64,000 nt of DNA, taken from NCBI GenBank assembly GCA_963761905.1, contig CAVXIQ010000008.1:490275-554274 (forward strand), written 5' to 3'. Both the position numbers and the translations under genes were made by a program. Positions 50,193 to 58,984 of this stretch are shown one piece after another. The stretch's first letter is position 1, and the number at the start of each line of letters is the position of its first letter. The DNA comes from Gaiellasilicea sp963761905 (lineage in GTDB: Bacteria; Actinomycetota; Thermoleophilia; Gaiellales; Gaiellaceae). A model generated the notes under the pieces. That model was not told where the DNA came from. It ran no database searches and saw only the letters and a list, made by a program, of their open reading frames with translations.

Positions 50193-51647
50193 TTGTCGAG
50201 CGCGGTCGTCCTGCTCACGCGCGACCTGCGCGCGCACGATCACCCGGCGCTGACCGCCGCAGCCGCCGCTGCGGAGACGGTGATCCCGCTCTTCGTCCTC
50301 GACGACGCGATCCTCGAGTCGCGCTTTGGGGCGCCCAATCGCGTCGGCTTCCTGCTCGAGTCGCTCGCAGATCTGCGGGAGCGCCTGCCACTGGTCGTCC
50401 GGCGCGGCGACGTGGTCGCGGAGGCGGCGAGGCTGGTCGAGGAGACCGGCGCGGAATCCGTCCATCTGAGCGCCGACGTCAGCGCCTACGCTCAGGCGCG
50501 CGAGGAGCGGCTGAGGGCCGAGCTTCCCGCCGAGGTCGTCAGCCATCCAGGCGTGACCGTGATCCCACCGGGTGAGGTAGCGCCGGAGGGCAAGAACCAC
50601 TACGAGGTCTTCACCGCGTACTGGCGCGCCTGGCGGCGGGTGCCGGCCGGCGAGCCGCTAACGGCGGCTCGGATCGCCGCGCACGACGTCGAGCCGGGCG
50701 AGCTGCCGGGCCTGCCCGGCGGGCGTTCGCCCGACCTCGTCCGCGGCGGCGAGACCGAGGGCCGTCGGCGGCTCGAGCGCTGGGCCTCCGACGGGCTCGC
50801 GGGCTATAAGGACGGGCTGCACGAGACCTCGCGGCTCAGCCCGTACCTCCACTTCGGCTGCCTCTCGGCGCGCGAGGTCGCGGCTCGCTGCGCCGCGTCC
50901 GGCTCCTATGTCCGGCAGCTCTGCTGGCGCGACTTCTACGCGCAGCTCCTCGCCGCGCGACCCGAGACGGCCACCGAGGATCTGCGCCCACGCGGCGACG
51001 ACTGGGCCGAGAACGCCGACGCGCTGGCGGCGTGGAAAGCGGGCCGCACGGGCTTTCCGCTGGTCGATGCCGGAATGCGTCAGCTCGCACGCGAGGGCTG
51101 GATGCACAACCGGGCCCGGCTCGTGACGGCCTCGTTCCTGACGAAGGACCTGGGGATCGACTGGCGCGTCGGCGCGCAGCATTTCTACGACCTGCTCGTC
51201 GACGGCGACATCGCCCAGAATGCCGGCAACTGGCAGTGGGTCGCCGGCACCGGCACCGACTCGCGGCCGAACCGGATCTTCAACCCGACCCTGCAGGCGA
51301 AGAAGCTGCCCGGAGCCGCCGATTACATCCGGCGCTACGTCGATGAGCTAGCGGCCGTCGAGGACGTGTCCGAACCGGGCCTGCTCGCGCCCGACTATCC
51401 GGCGCCGATCGTCGACCACGCGGACGCCGTGGCGCGGTTCAGGCAGCGACGCGGCCCGCTGACCGCGGGCACCTGCGCTTGCACCTTCGATGTCGTCGCC
51501 CACGATCGTCGGCGTACTAGGGCGGCCGAAGGGCGAGCGGACGGGCTAGCCTGGCTCGTTGTAGGCATTCGGCGTGTTCTGTCCGAGCTCGAGCTGCTCA
51601 GTGAGGCGAACGTTCGTCGAGCCGGTCTGTTTGATGCACGTCGGTGA
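50193..51647 (+). CDS. phr: Deoxyribodipyrimidine photolyase (class I CPD type)
   Basis: Repairs UV-induced cyclobutane dimers using FADH. The TTG start at 50193 begins right at AVVLLTRDLRAHDHPAL. The FAD-binding C-terminal domain is well conserved: SRLSPYLHFGCLSAREV, LCWRDFYAQLL, TGFPLVDAGMRQLAREGWMH, NRARLVTASFLTKDLGIDWR, DGDIAQNAGNWQWVAGTG. The natural protein should end near VDHADAVARFRQRRG (about 51455). The written frame runs about 60 residues further with no conserved character and overlaps the 3' end of the response-regulator gene, so the true stop may have been lost by an indel. Uncertainty concerns only the last 60 residues. Confidence 0.9.
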   Translation: MSSAVVLLTRDLRAHDHPALTAAAAAAETVIPLFVLDDAILESRFGAPNRVGFLLESLADLRERLPLVVRRGDVVAEAARLVEETGAESVHLSADVSAYAQAREERLRAELPAEVVSHPGVTVIPPGEVAPEGKNHYEVFTAYWRAWRRVPAGEPLTAARIAAHDVEPGELPGLPGGRSPDLVRGGETEGRRRLERWASDGLAGYKDGLHETSRLSPYLHFGCLSAREVAARCAASGSYVRQLCWRDFYAQLLAARPETATEDLRPRGDDWAENADALAAWKAGRTGFPLVDAGMRQLAREGWMHNRARLVTASFLTKDLGIDWRVGAQHFYDLLVDGDIAQNAGNWQWVAGTGTDSRPNRIFNPTLQAKKLPGAADYIRRYVDELAAVEDVSEPGLLAPDYPAPIVDHADAVARFRQRRGPLTAGTCACTFDVVAHDRRRTRAAEGRADGLAWLVVGIRRVLSELELLSEANVRRAGLFDARR

Positions 51648-52284
51648 AGAGGCGTGTTTCGTGCGCGAGGACGACTGCCTGGACGCGGTCACGGAGGTTG
51701 AGCTTCTGGAGGATGTGCGTGATGTGCGTCTTGACGGTCGCGTCGCTGATGTAGAGCTCTTGACCGATTTCGACGTTGGAGAGTCCGCGCGCGATCAGTT
51801 GGAGGACGTCCAGCTCGCGATCGGTTAGGTCGGCGAGCTCTCTTGGTGGCTTTGGGTGCGAGATCTGGGTGAACTTCTCGATCACGCGCTTTGTGATCGC
51901 CGGGGAGAGCAGCGCCTCGCCGCGGGCGACGATGCGGATCGCGGTGAGGAGCTGGTCGGGCGGGTCGTCCTTGAGCACGAACCCGCTCGCTCCGGCGCGG
52001 AGCGCTTCGTAAACGTACTCGTCGAGTGCGAACGTCGTCAGGATCAGGATCCGCGCCGCATTGTCGCTTGCGAGGATCCGACGGGTTGCTTCAAGCCCAT
52101 CGAGTTCGGGCATGCGGATGTCCATCAGGACGATGTCGGGCCGGAAGCGGGCCACCTTGTCGATCGCTTCGAGTCCATTGTTCGCCTCGGCAACCACTTC
52201 GATGTCGGGCTCGACGGAGAGCAGCATCCGAAAGCCGGCCCTGACCATCGACTGATCGTCGGCGACGAGGACGCGGATGCTCAT
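51598..52284 (-). CDS. NarL/LuxR-type response regulator
   Basis: A 228-residue regulator: receiver domain RVLVADDQSMVRAGFRMLL with the phosphoacceptor Asp in IVLMDIRMPELDG, the switch Thr/Lys in LILTTFALDEYV and GFVLKDDPPDQL, and a LuxR helix-turn-helix LTDRELDVLQLIARGLSNVE, VKTHITHILQKL. Its ATG overlaps the histidine kinase stop by 4 bases on the same strand, so the pair is co-translated. Targets are unknown; the divergently placed CPBP protease gene is a candidate. Confidence 0.95.
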   Translation of the reverse strand: MSIRVLVADDQSMVRAGFRMLLSVEPDIEVVAEANNGLEAIDKVARFRPDIVLMDIRMPELDGLEATRRILASDNAARILILTTFALDEYVYEALRAGASGFVLKDDPPDQLLTAIRIVARGEALLSPAITKRVIEKFTQISHPKPPRELADLTDRELDVLQLIARGLSNVEIGQELYISDATVKTHITHILQKLNLRDRVQAVVLAHETRLFTDVHQTDRLDERSPH

Positions 52285-53492
52285 CGCTGATAGCGGTCGA
52301 TCGGAAGACGTGCGCTGAGAGCGAAGCCGCCGGTCGGTACGGCTCCGGCGTCCATCTCCCCGCCGTAGATGTGCACGCGTTCGCGGATGCCCACGAGACC
52401 GTGACCGTGTCCATTCGTCAGCTCGGCGCCTTTGCCGTCGTCGGCGACTTCGAGCTCCAGCTCGTCGGGGCGATAGCGGACGGTCACGTCGGCATGGCTG
52501 GCATCGGCATGCTTGAGCGCGTTGGTCAGCCCTTCCTGCACGATCCGATAGGCCGAGAGGTCGATCGCGCGCGGGAGCGGAACCGCCTCGCCGAGCACCT
52601 CCAGACGGACCGGCAGGCCGGCGCGAGTGACGTCGTCGACAAGGGAGTCGAGGGCATCGAGGCCAGGCTGGGGTCCGAGCTCGACACCGTCGCCCTCGTT
52701 GCGCATCGCCCCGAGCAGGTGGCGCATCTCCCCGAGCGCGGTACGGCCTGCTTGCTCGACGCGTCCCAATGCCTCCCTGTCCTCCGCCGGCGCTTGCGGC
52801 AGCTTGTGACGGACGGCGCCGACCTGGAGGACCATCATGCTCATCGCGTGCGCGACGATGTCGTGCAGCTCGCGCGCGATCCGCGCCCGCTCCTCGGCGA
52901 CTGCGACCCGTGCTGTCGCCGCCCGCTCACGCTCAGCGAGGATCGCGCGCATCTCCGCCGCCTCGCGCTCCCGTTCCGCGAGGCTCGCTCGCATCTCCGC
53001 CGCTTCGGCCTGCTCGGAACGCTCGCGGAGGGCGTAGCCGGCGACCCACGCGACCACGAACCGCAGCGGCACGAAGACACCCAAACTCACCGTCTGCGGG
53101 CCTGGAATGTTGTCGACGATCATCAGGATCCCTCCCAGCACGATCGCGAGGCCGACGCCCGCCTGCCTGCTATCGCGGAGGTTGCCGAGCAGGAACGCGG
53201 TGGCCAGCCCGACGACGCCGAGGCTGCCGATGAACGGGATCAACAATCCGTCGACGAACGAGAGTGCGCTGCCCATCAGCCAGTAAGCGGCTGGAGCGGC
53301 GAACGGAAAGCGCCGACGCGCGAAGAGTGGCAGAACGAGGACCGCCACTGCCGGCAGCGAGAACCAGAGGCTCGTGGCCGGCGCGCCCGGCGAGTCGCGC
53401 CCGATCACGAGCTCGAGCATCCCTGCGATCGCCAACACCGCGATCAGCAACTCGAACCAGTACTCACGCGCGACCGTGCCAGCCCGACTCAT
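52281..53492 (-). CDS. Sensor histidine kinase, HisKA_3 (DesK/NarX-like) family
   Basis: A 403-residue membrane kinase. About four to six hydrophobic helices occupy residues 10-160, then a coiled coil (LAEREREAAEMRAILAERER) leads to the phosphoacceptor helix RARIARELHDIVAHAMSMMV, and the ATPase domain shows the N box EGLTNALKHADASHA and the G box GHGHGLVGIRERV. There is no large extracellular domain, so it likely senses a membrane signal, as DesK- or LiaS-like kinases do. Co-translated with the downstream response regulator. Confidence 0.95.
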   Translation of the reverse strand: MSRAGTVAREYWFELLIAVLAIAGMLELVIGRDSPGAPATSLWFSLPAVAVLVLPLFARRRFPFAAPAAYWLMGSALSFVDGLLIPFIGSLGVVGLATAFLLGNLRDSRQAGVGLAIVLGGILMIVDNIPGPQTVSLGVFVPLRFVVAWVAGYALRERSEQAEAAEMRASLAEREREAAEMRAILAERERAATARVAVAEERARIARELHDIVAHAMSMMVLQVGAVRHKLPQAPAEDREALGRVEQAGRTALGEMRHLLGAMRNEGDGVELGPQPGLDALDSLVDDVTRAGLPVRLEVLGEAVPLPRAIDLSAYRIVQEGLTNALKHADASHADVTVRYRPDELELEVADDGKGAELTNGHGHGLVGIRERVHIYGGEMDAGAVPTGGFALSARLPIDRYQR

Positions 53493-53651
53493 GCGCTGAA
53501 CCTACTCCAGGTGCGCCTGCCCGGCCTCATACCCAGGTAGGAGGCGAACTCAGCATTGAGTCGGAGCCACGACAGGCCCTTCCGACGATGTCGCAGCGGC
53601 CAGCGGGTCCTAACGTCGGCCCATGCAGTCGACCACGCAAAGGAGGCTTCG

Positions 53652-54452
53652 ATGCACGTCTCGCTCCCACTGCCGCAAGCGCGCTCGCGCGCCGACGCAG
53701 CTGTCCCAGCCGAGATCCCGCAGTACAGCGTACGCGCGATCGTCGCGATCTGGGCTGCCGCAGCCCTGCCGATGGCAGCAGCCGCCTGGCTTGTCACCCC
53801 GCGCCTCGCCGACAGCTTCGGCGGCGACGGAATCGTCCCGATGGCGAAGGCGCTCTACGTCTCACTGACTGTCGCCCTCGTCTGGCAGTTCATCCTCGTC
53901 GCCATCCTCGTCCGACGCGAGCAGGGAACGCTCCGCTGGGCAACGGCTCGGGAAGCCCTCTGGCTCAAGTCACCGCAAAGCCCGCGCAGCGGCCGCGTCG
54001 GCGGCCGCGTCTGGCTGATCCTGATCCCGTTGATCGTCCTGTTCGGAGCCGCGCACGAGCTCGTCCCCGCGATCGCCGCTCCCGAGAACCGGGACTTCGC
54101 GAACCTCGTCGAGTCCGACGCAGGCAAGGAGTTCTTGAGCGGCGCCTGGGGCTGGTATGCCCTTCTCCTCGTCAGCTTCATCTTCAACACCATGCTCGGC
54201 GAGGAACTCCTGTTCCGTGGCTTCCTGCTTCCGCGCATGAACGGTGCCTTCGGCCGCAGCGACTGGGTCGCCAACGGCCTCTTCTTCACCGGCTACCACC
54301 TGCACGTGCCATGGGGGATGCCCGCGATCCTGCTCGACATGTTCTTCATCGCCTACCCAACGAAGCGGTACCGCAGCGCCTGGATCGGGATCGCGGTCCA
54401 CAGCGCCCAGAGCGTGGTGCTCGCGATCCTCATCCTCACGCTCGTGCTCTGA
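53652..54452 (+). CDS. CPBP family intramembrane metalloprotease
   Basis: A 266-residue membrane protein. ATG 53652 is selected for its AAAGGAGG ribosome-binding site; the longer upstream frame is not conserved in character. Motifs of the CAAX-protease/bacteriocin-processing (Abi) family are present: GEELLFRGFLLPRM (EExxxR), LFFTGYHLHVPW (second His motif) and IAVHSAQSVVLAI. It may process membrane peptides or serve in self-immunity. It is divergent from the kinase with 159 bases between starts and is followed by a hydrolase gene. Confidence 0.9.
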   Translation: MHVSLPLPQARSRADAAVPAEIPQYSVRAIVAIWAAAALPMAAAAWLVTPRLADSFGGDGIVPMAKALYVSLTVALVWQFILVAILVRREQGTLRWATAREALWLKSPQSPRSGRVGGRVWLILIPLIVLFGAAHELVPAIAAPENRDFANLVESDAGKEFLSGAWGWYALLLVSFIFNTMLGEELLFRGFLLPRMNGAFGRSDWVANGLFFTGYHLHVPWGMPAILLDMFFIAYPTKRYRSAWIGIAVHSAQSVVLAILILTLVL

Positions 54453-54567
54453 CCCGCATCAAGTCGGAAAACCATGCGGCTCGCCTCTTACCGCGAGCCG
54501 CATGCAGCCTTGTCAGCGGCGCTCGGTGTCGAGCGAGCATCTGAGCGGAAACAAAGAGGAGGATGGG

Positions 54568-55944
54568 ATGGCCACCGAGCAGAGCAACGCCCGCACAGCT
54601 TCGACTTCCTCGAACCGCTCCAATACTGATGACGCGATGCGCGTAGGGAGCACGCTTCGTCGCTGGGAGACGCCCGTGTTCGTCGCGGCGACCCTTGCCG
54701 CGCTTCTGCACGCGCTTGACGATGCGTTCCTCAACCGCCAACCGGGCGTTCCGCTCGGGCAGCACGCCCTCGCCGCGCTCATCTCGGTCGCGGCAGCTAC
54801 GGTCGCGCTCCTCACCTTCTCTCGAAGCCGCCCCGGTGTGCGCGCCGCGATCGCCCTCGTCTTCGGCGTCCTCGCGCTCGTCAACGGGGCACTCCACCTC
54901 GTCCACGCCACTGACGTCGAGACGTCGGGTAGTGACGTGACCGGAGTTCTCGCGGTCGGGGCAGGGATCGCGCTCCTCGTCCTCGGCCTCGCCATCCCGT
55001 TCGTGCACCGCGGCGAGGGTGGCGCGACGGGAGCGCGCCGCTGGGGGTACCGGCTGGCGGTGTTCGTCGGCGGCGCCCTGATTGTGTACGCGTTCCTGTT
55101 CCCGATCAGCGGGGCGATCGTGCAGACGCACAAGTACCGCGAGCCGATCGGCGCTCCTCCGTCCAACGCCTACGAGCCTGTTACGTTCACCGCCACGGAC
55201 GGACTGGAGCTCGCGGGCTGGTACCGCCCCTCCCGCAACCGCGCAGCCGTCGTGCTCGTGCACGGCGGTGGGGGCGACCGGACCGGCGCTATCCGACACG
55301 CCGAGCTCCTCGGGCGCCACGGGTACGGCGTCCTCCTCTACGACTCCCGCGGCCGCGGCGAGAGCGAGGGAAGCCCCATCGCGTTCGGCTGGGGCTGGGC
55401 CAAAGACGTCAGGGGTGCGATCGCCTTTCTCCGCGAACGCCCGGACGTCGACGCCGAGCGGATTGGGGGGCTCGGGCTGTCCACCGGAGCCGACGTCCTC
55501 ATCGAGGTCGCCGCCGGGCAGCGCGACCTGAAGGTGGTCGTCGCCGACGGCGCAACCGCCGAGTCCTTCGCCGACTACCGCAACCTCGACGGCCTCGACG
55601 AGGGGACACCGTTCTACCTGACGCTATATACCGCCGCCCGCGTCCTCTCCGGGACGGGACCGGGGCGGCCTCTCAAGGATCTCGTCGCCGAGGTCGCGCC
55701 GACCCCACTGCTCCTGATCGCGACCGGACGCGACGTCCCCAGCGAGCTCGGCTTCAATCGGATCTACGCCGAAGCCGCACGGGAGCCAGTGGAGCTCTGG
55801 GAACTCCCGGCCGTCAACCACACCGCTGCCGTTCACGAGCGCCCGCGAGCCTACGAGCAACGCGTGATCGGCTTCCTCGACCAGGCCCTGCGCAAGGCGA
55901 CCCGCTCCTCCAGCCAGAAACGCGAGCCGTCGGATAGGCCATGA
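54568..55944 (+). CDS. Five-TM membrane-anchored alpha/beta hydrolase
   Basis: A 458-residue protein from ATG 54568 (ribosome-binding site AGAGGAGGA). The first 200 residues form about five transmembrane helices; the first is followed by HALDDAFLNRQPG, a polar motif shared with the paralogue at 61494. The C-terminal domain is an alpha/beta hydrolase: DGLELAGWYRPSRN, VLVHGGGGDRTGAIRH, DSRGRGESEG, and nucleophile elbow LGLSTGADV. An odd number of helices would place the hydrolase outside the cytoplasm if the N-terminus is inside. Substrate unknown; lipid or envelope ester hydrolysis is a guess. Confidence 0.85.
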   Translation: MATEQSNARTASTSSNRSNTDDAMRVGSTLRRWETPVFVAATLAALLHALDDAFLNRQPGVPLGQHALAALISVAAATVALLTFSRSRPGVRAAIALVFGVLALVNGALHLVHATDVETSGSDVTGVLAVGAGIALLVLGLAIPFVHRGEGGATGARRWGYRLAVFVGGALIVYAFLFPISGAIVQTHKYREPIGAPPSNAYEPVTFTATDGLELAGWYRPSRNRAAVVLVHGGGGDRTGAIRHAELLGRHGYGVLLYDSRGRGESEGSPIAFGWGWAKDVRGAIAFLRERPDVDAERIGGLGLSTGADVLIEVAAGQRDLKVVVADGATAESFADYRNLDGLDEGTPFYLTLYTAARVLSGTGPGRPLKDLVAEVAPTPLLLIATGRDVPSELGFNRIYAEAAREPVELWELPAVNHTAAVHERPRAYEQRVIGFLDQALRKATRSSSQKREPSDRP

Positions 55945-56102
55945 ACTCGACGCATTATCGTGGCGAGGTGACCGCGCTGCGGAGGATCAGCGATCGTGTG
56001 TTCTGGCTCGCTCCGGCGAAGCCCGACCGACCCTCTCTGTGCATTAGTTGTCATGCGGGACGGTCGTGGGTGGTGTTGCGACCCGCAGGCACACACCCAT
56101 GA
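55941..56102 (+). pseudogene. Metallo-beta-lactamase N-terminal remnant
   Basis: Starting at ATG 55941, overlapping the previous stop, 53 residues read VTALRRISDRVFWLAPAKPD then RPSLCI, which resembles the opening strands of an MBL-fold hydrolase family. The similarity then dissolves into an unrelated tail, and other frames carry short pieces that could be its continuation. No metal-binding motif follows. I read it as a decayed 5' fragment. Confidence 0.35.
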
Positions 56103-56155
56103 GGTCCGATCGCACAACCAGCTTGGAAGCCAGGCGCGTTAGGCTGCGGGCGCCG

Positions 56156-56338
56156 ATGCTCTCCGACCGCTTCCGCGCAGCTGTCGAACATGGGAACGTC
56201 GATGGCGTTCCCGAGCTGTTCCACGAGCACGCGGTCTTCCGCAGCCCGGTTCTGTTCGAGCCGTCTGCTCGCGGAGCGCGCACAGCCCGCGATTCCCGAG
56301 CTCCTGACGCGCTAACGGCCGCCGCTCCCGTTCAATGA
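56156..56338 (+). pseudogene. N-terminal remnant of an NTF2/SnoaL-like protein
   Basis: From ATG 56156: SDRFRAAVEHGNVDGVPELF, HEHAVFRSPVLFEPSAR, the first helix and strands of an NTF2-fold domain, followed by about 20 unconserved residues and a stop. A complete protein would need about 80 more residues. With the preceding MBL remnant it marks 55945-56400 as a graveyard of truncated genes. Confidence 0.4.
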
Positions 56339-56400
56339 GTTCGGCTGCCGGCTGAGACCGGTGCATCAGAGCACCTGATCCCCTAGGGTCGAGCCAGCGC

Positions 56401-57831
56401 ATGGGAGAGGGGATGGACGGACCGCAGCCGTATCCAGTCCGCATCGAGGGACGGCTCGACACCGGGCTGAGCCGCTGGCTCTGGCTCGTGAAGTGGATTC
56501 TCGCGATTCCGCACTACGTCGTGCTTGCCTTCCTCTGGCTGACGCTGCTCGTCCTGACGTTCGTCGCGTTCTTCGCGATCCTCTTCACCGGCCGCTATCC
56601 GCGCGGCATCTTCGACTTCAACGTTGGCGTTCTCCGCTGGACTTGGCGGGTCGCGTTCTACTCCTACGGCGCGTTGGGCACGGACCGCTATCCGCCGTTC
56701 ACGCTCGAGGATGTGCCGAACTACCCGGCGCGGCTGGAGGTCGCGTACCCGGAGCACCTTTCCCGCGGCCTCGTGCTCGTGAAGTGGTGGCTCCTCGCGA
56801 TCCCGCAGTACATCGTCACGGGCATCTTCCTGGGCGGTGGCAGCTACGCGGCGGCCCAGGTCGAGGACTGGTTCTGGGGGATCGGTTTCGAGACGGGACT
56901 GATCGGCGTCCTCGTGCTTTTCGCCGGTGTCGCGCTGCTGTTGACCACGCGCTACCCGAGCGGGCTCTTCGACCTCGTTGTCGGGCTCGACCGGTGGGTC
57001 GCGCGCGTGGCCGCGTATGTGCTGCTCATGCGCGACGAGTACCCGCCGTTCCGGCTCGAACAGGGAGGTATCGAGGGTGAGGGGCTCGCGGAGTTGACCC
57101 TGACCGTCGCGGAGGCGCCTCTGCCCGTCCCGGCCGAGCCAGGCGCACCGACTGAGCCGCCTGCCCGCCGAGCTTGGACCGGGGGACGGATCGCGCTCGT
57201 TGTCGTCGGGACGATCACGGGCCTGATCGCGCTCGGGCTGCTCGCCGGCGGCTGTGCGCTCGTCGCCGTCGACCAGACGCAGCGAGACGACGACGGGTTC
57301 GTGATGTCTCCAACGCAGGACTTCTCGTCCCCGACCTACGCGATCCTCTCCGAGAGCGCCGACCTCGACACGGACGGAGCCGAGTGGGCGCTCGACACAT
57401 TTCTCGGCGCGGTCCGGATTCGCAGTGAGAGCGACCGCCCGGTGTTCGTCGGGATCGGGCCGGCCGCCGACGTAACGCGCTACCTGGGAGGCGTCGAGCG
57501 GGACGTGGTCGACGACCTCGACGAGAGCGGCGACGCGGAGCTCACGCGACGCGCCGGAGGCGAGCCGACAGGCCCGCCCGGCGATGAGACGTTCTGGGTC
57601 ACCTCGACGACGGGCTCCGGCGAACGGACGATCGACTGGGAGCCGGAGGACGGGGACTGGCGGGTCGTCGTGATGAACGAGGACGCGTCGCGTGGGATCT
57701 CGTCCGGGCTAAGCATCGGAGCCGAACTCGACTCGATCCTTTGGATCGGCATGGGCCTGCTCCTCGCCGGCGCCCTCTTCGCCGCAGGCGCGGCGCTCGC
57801 AATCACGGCCGCGTCGCGCAGCGGACGCTGA
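56401..57831 (+). CDS. DUF4389 domain membrane protein with extra C-terminal domain
   Basis: A 476-residue protein. The N-terminal 220 residues contain two DUF4389 units, each a hydrophobic helix pair ending in FTGRYPRGIFDFNVGVLRW or TTRYPSGLFDLVVGLDRWV followed by a YPPF motif. A proline-rich linker and another helix (LVVVGTITGLIALGLLAGG) lead to an extracytoplasmic domain of about 140 residues, closing with a final helix LLLAGALFAAGAALAITAA. Family function is unknown. ATG 56401 or ATG 56413 may be the start. It lies between the two two-component/hydrolase sets. Confidence 0.85.
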   Translation: MGEGMDGPQPYPVRIEGRLDTGLSRWLWLVKWILAIPHYVVLAFLWLTLLVLTFVAFFAILFTGRYPRGIFDFNVGVLRWTWRVAFYSYGALGTDRYPPFTLEDVPNYPARLEVAYPEHLSRGLVLVKWWLLAIPQYIVTGIFLGGGSYAAAQVEDWFWGIGFETGLIGVLVLFAGVALLLTTRYPSGLFDLVVGLDRWVARVAAYVLLMRDEYPPFRLEQGGIEGEGLAELTLTVAEAPLPVPAEPGAPTEPPARRAWTGGRIALVVVGTITGLIALGLLAGGCALVAVDQTQRDDDGFVMSPTQDFSSPTYAILSESADLDTDGAEWALDTFLGAVRIRSESDRPVFVGIGPAADVTRYLGGVERDVVDDLDESGDAELTRRAGGEPTGPPGDETFWVTSTTGSGERTIDWEPEDGDWRVVVMNEDASRGISSGLSIGAELDSILWIGMGLLLAGALFAAGAALAITAASRSGR

Positions 57832-58135
57832 CCCACGCGGACGCGAAGTCCGAGAAGGCGGCCGTGCCGCGACTCCCCTTCAGGGTCGCTACAGACGGCC
57901 CGGAGCTGCGAGTAGTACTTCGAAGTCGCCCTCGTGGATGCGTGGGCCGGTTTGCGATCCACCCGCGGCCCGTCGGACCCGTCGCGCTGGCTGCTTCGCA
58001 GCGGCGCCATGCTCGTCGAGCGGGCACGCAGGCGATCGAATCGAATGCTGCACGGCAGCGTTTGGGAAGTCGAGCGGAACACGGGAAGATCCGCCACTGC
58101 TGACCCGGACTAGACGCCGATCTCGAGCTGACGCG
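57832..58135. other. Gene-free gap between convergent genes
   Basis: Lies between the ends of the DUF4389 gene and the LURP-one-like gene. Short open frames exist but none has a plausible start, codon bias or recognisable motif, and no tRNA or repeat was seen. Confidence 0.5.
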
Positions 58136-58777
58136 TTAGCGGTCCTGGAGCGCGTCCAGGGCAACGGTGAAGGCGACGAGCAGGCGGCGATCGACCTCGC
58201 GGAGCTCCTCACTGAGCTCGAGCACGTAGCGGTCGCGCAGCGGCCCGAGGATCCGCTTGTACGACCCCACCTGCTTCCCGTCGCGGCGAAGCTCGAAGTT
58301 GAAGGGGATCCACGACAGAAGCGAGAACCAATCGGGGAGGAGCCCGGCGAGCCGGCGTACGAGCGCGACGATCAGGTTCGACTCTTGGGCGTCCAGCAGC
58401 TCGTTCCCCTCCGGGTCGCGGACGCGCCAGTGGCTGCGGAGAAGCGAGCGGCCGAACGTCTTCTCGAGCCGGCCGATCGGGTTGTCCTGGGCATCGAGCA
58501 CGTCGTGACGCCCCCGGAACTCGAACACCGTCTTCCCCTTGATCATGAAGACGTGGGTCTCGTCGTCGGGGGAAAGGCGAAACCGGATGTCCTCCCGGAT
58601 CTTCATCTTCTTCTGCTTCACGAACAGCAGCGGCCGCGCCTCCTCCGTGGATCCGGGCAGCGGAACGCTGATCCGGTACTCGTTGGCAATGGGCTTGAAG
58701 ACCTGCTGGACGAGGAGCCGGTCGGCCGACGCGAGCTCCGCGAGAACGCTCTGCGCATCTGCGGGCATGACAGTCAT
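58136..58777 (-). CDS. LURP-one-related / scramblase-like protein
   Basis: A 213-residue protein with the LURP-one (Tubby-like beta-barrel) pattern: VFKPIANEYRISVPLPGS, LLFVKQKKMKIREDIRFRLS, VFMIKGKTVFEFRGRHDVLD, RSHWRVRDPEGNELL and WIPFNFELRR. In bacteria these proteins are thought to bind phospholipids or DNA-like ligands, without known enzymatic role. ATG 58777, divergent from the second histidine kinase with about 207 bases between. Confidence 0.85.
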   Translation of the reverse strand: MTVMPADAQSVLAELASADRLLVQQVFKPIANEYRISVPLPGSTEEARPLLFVKQKKMKIREDIRFRLSPDDETHVFMIKGKTVFEFRGRHDVLDAQDNPIGRLEKTFGRSLLRSHWRVRDPEGNELLDAQESNLIVALVRRLAGLLPDWFSLLSWIPFNFELRRDGKQVGSYKRILGPLRDRYVLELSEELREVDRRLLVAFTVALDALQDR

Positions 58778-58984
58778 GTCCCGATCCTAGTGAGAACAGC
58801 AGGACTATCAGAGACGGCCTTGCGGCACCGCCGAGGGAGCGAACGCACGTCCGACCAGCCGCGCCAGCGGTCGCGTGCATCTGTTCCGAAGGGACCCGAT
58901 ACCGCCGCCACTGCCCTGTTCGCGGCAGCTGAAGGGGCGTATGGTCATTTCTAGGCCCTTTGTCGGGGCCGAAAGGGGTTGGCG

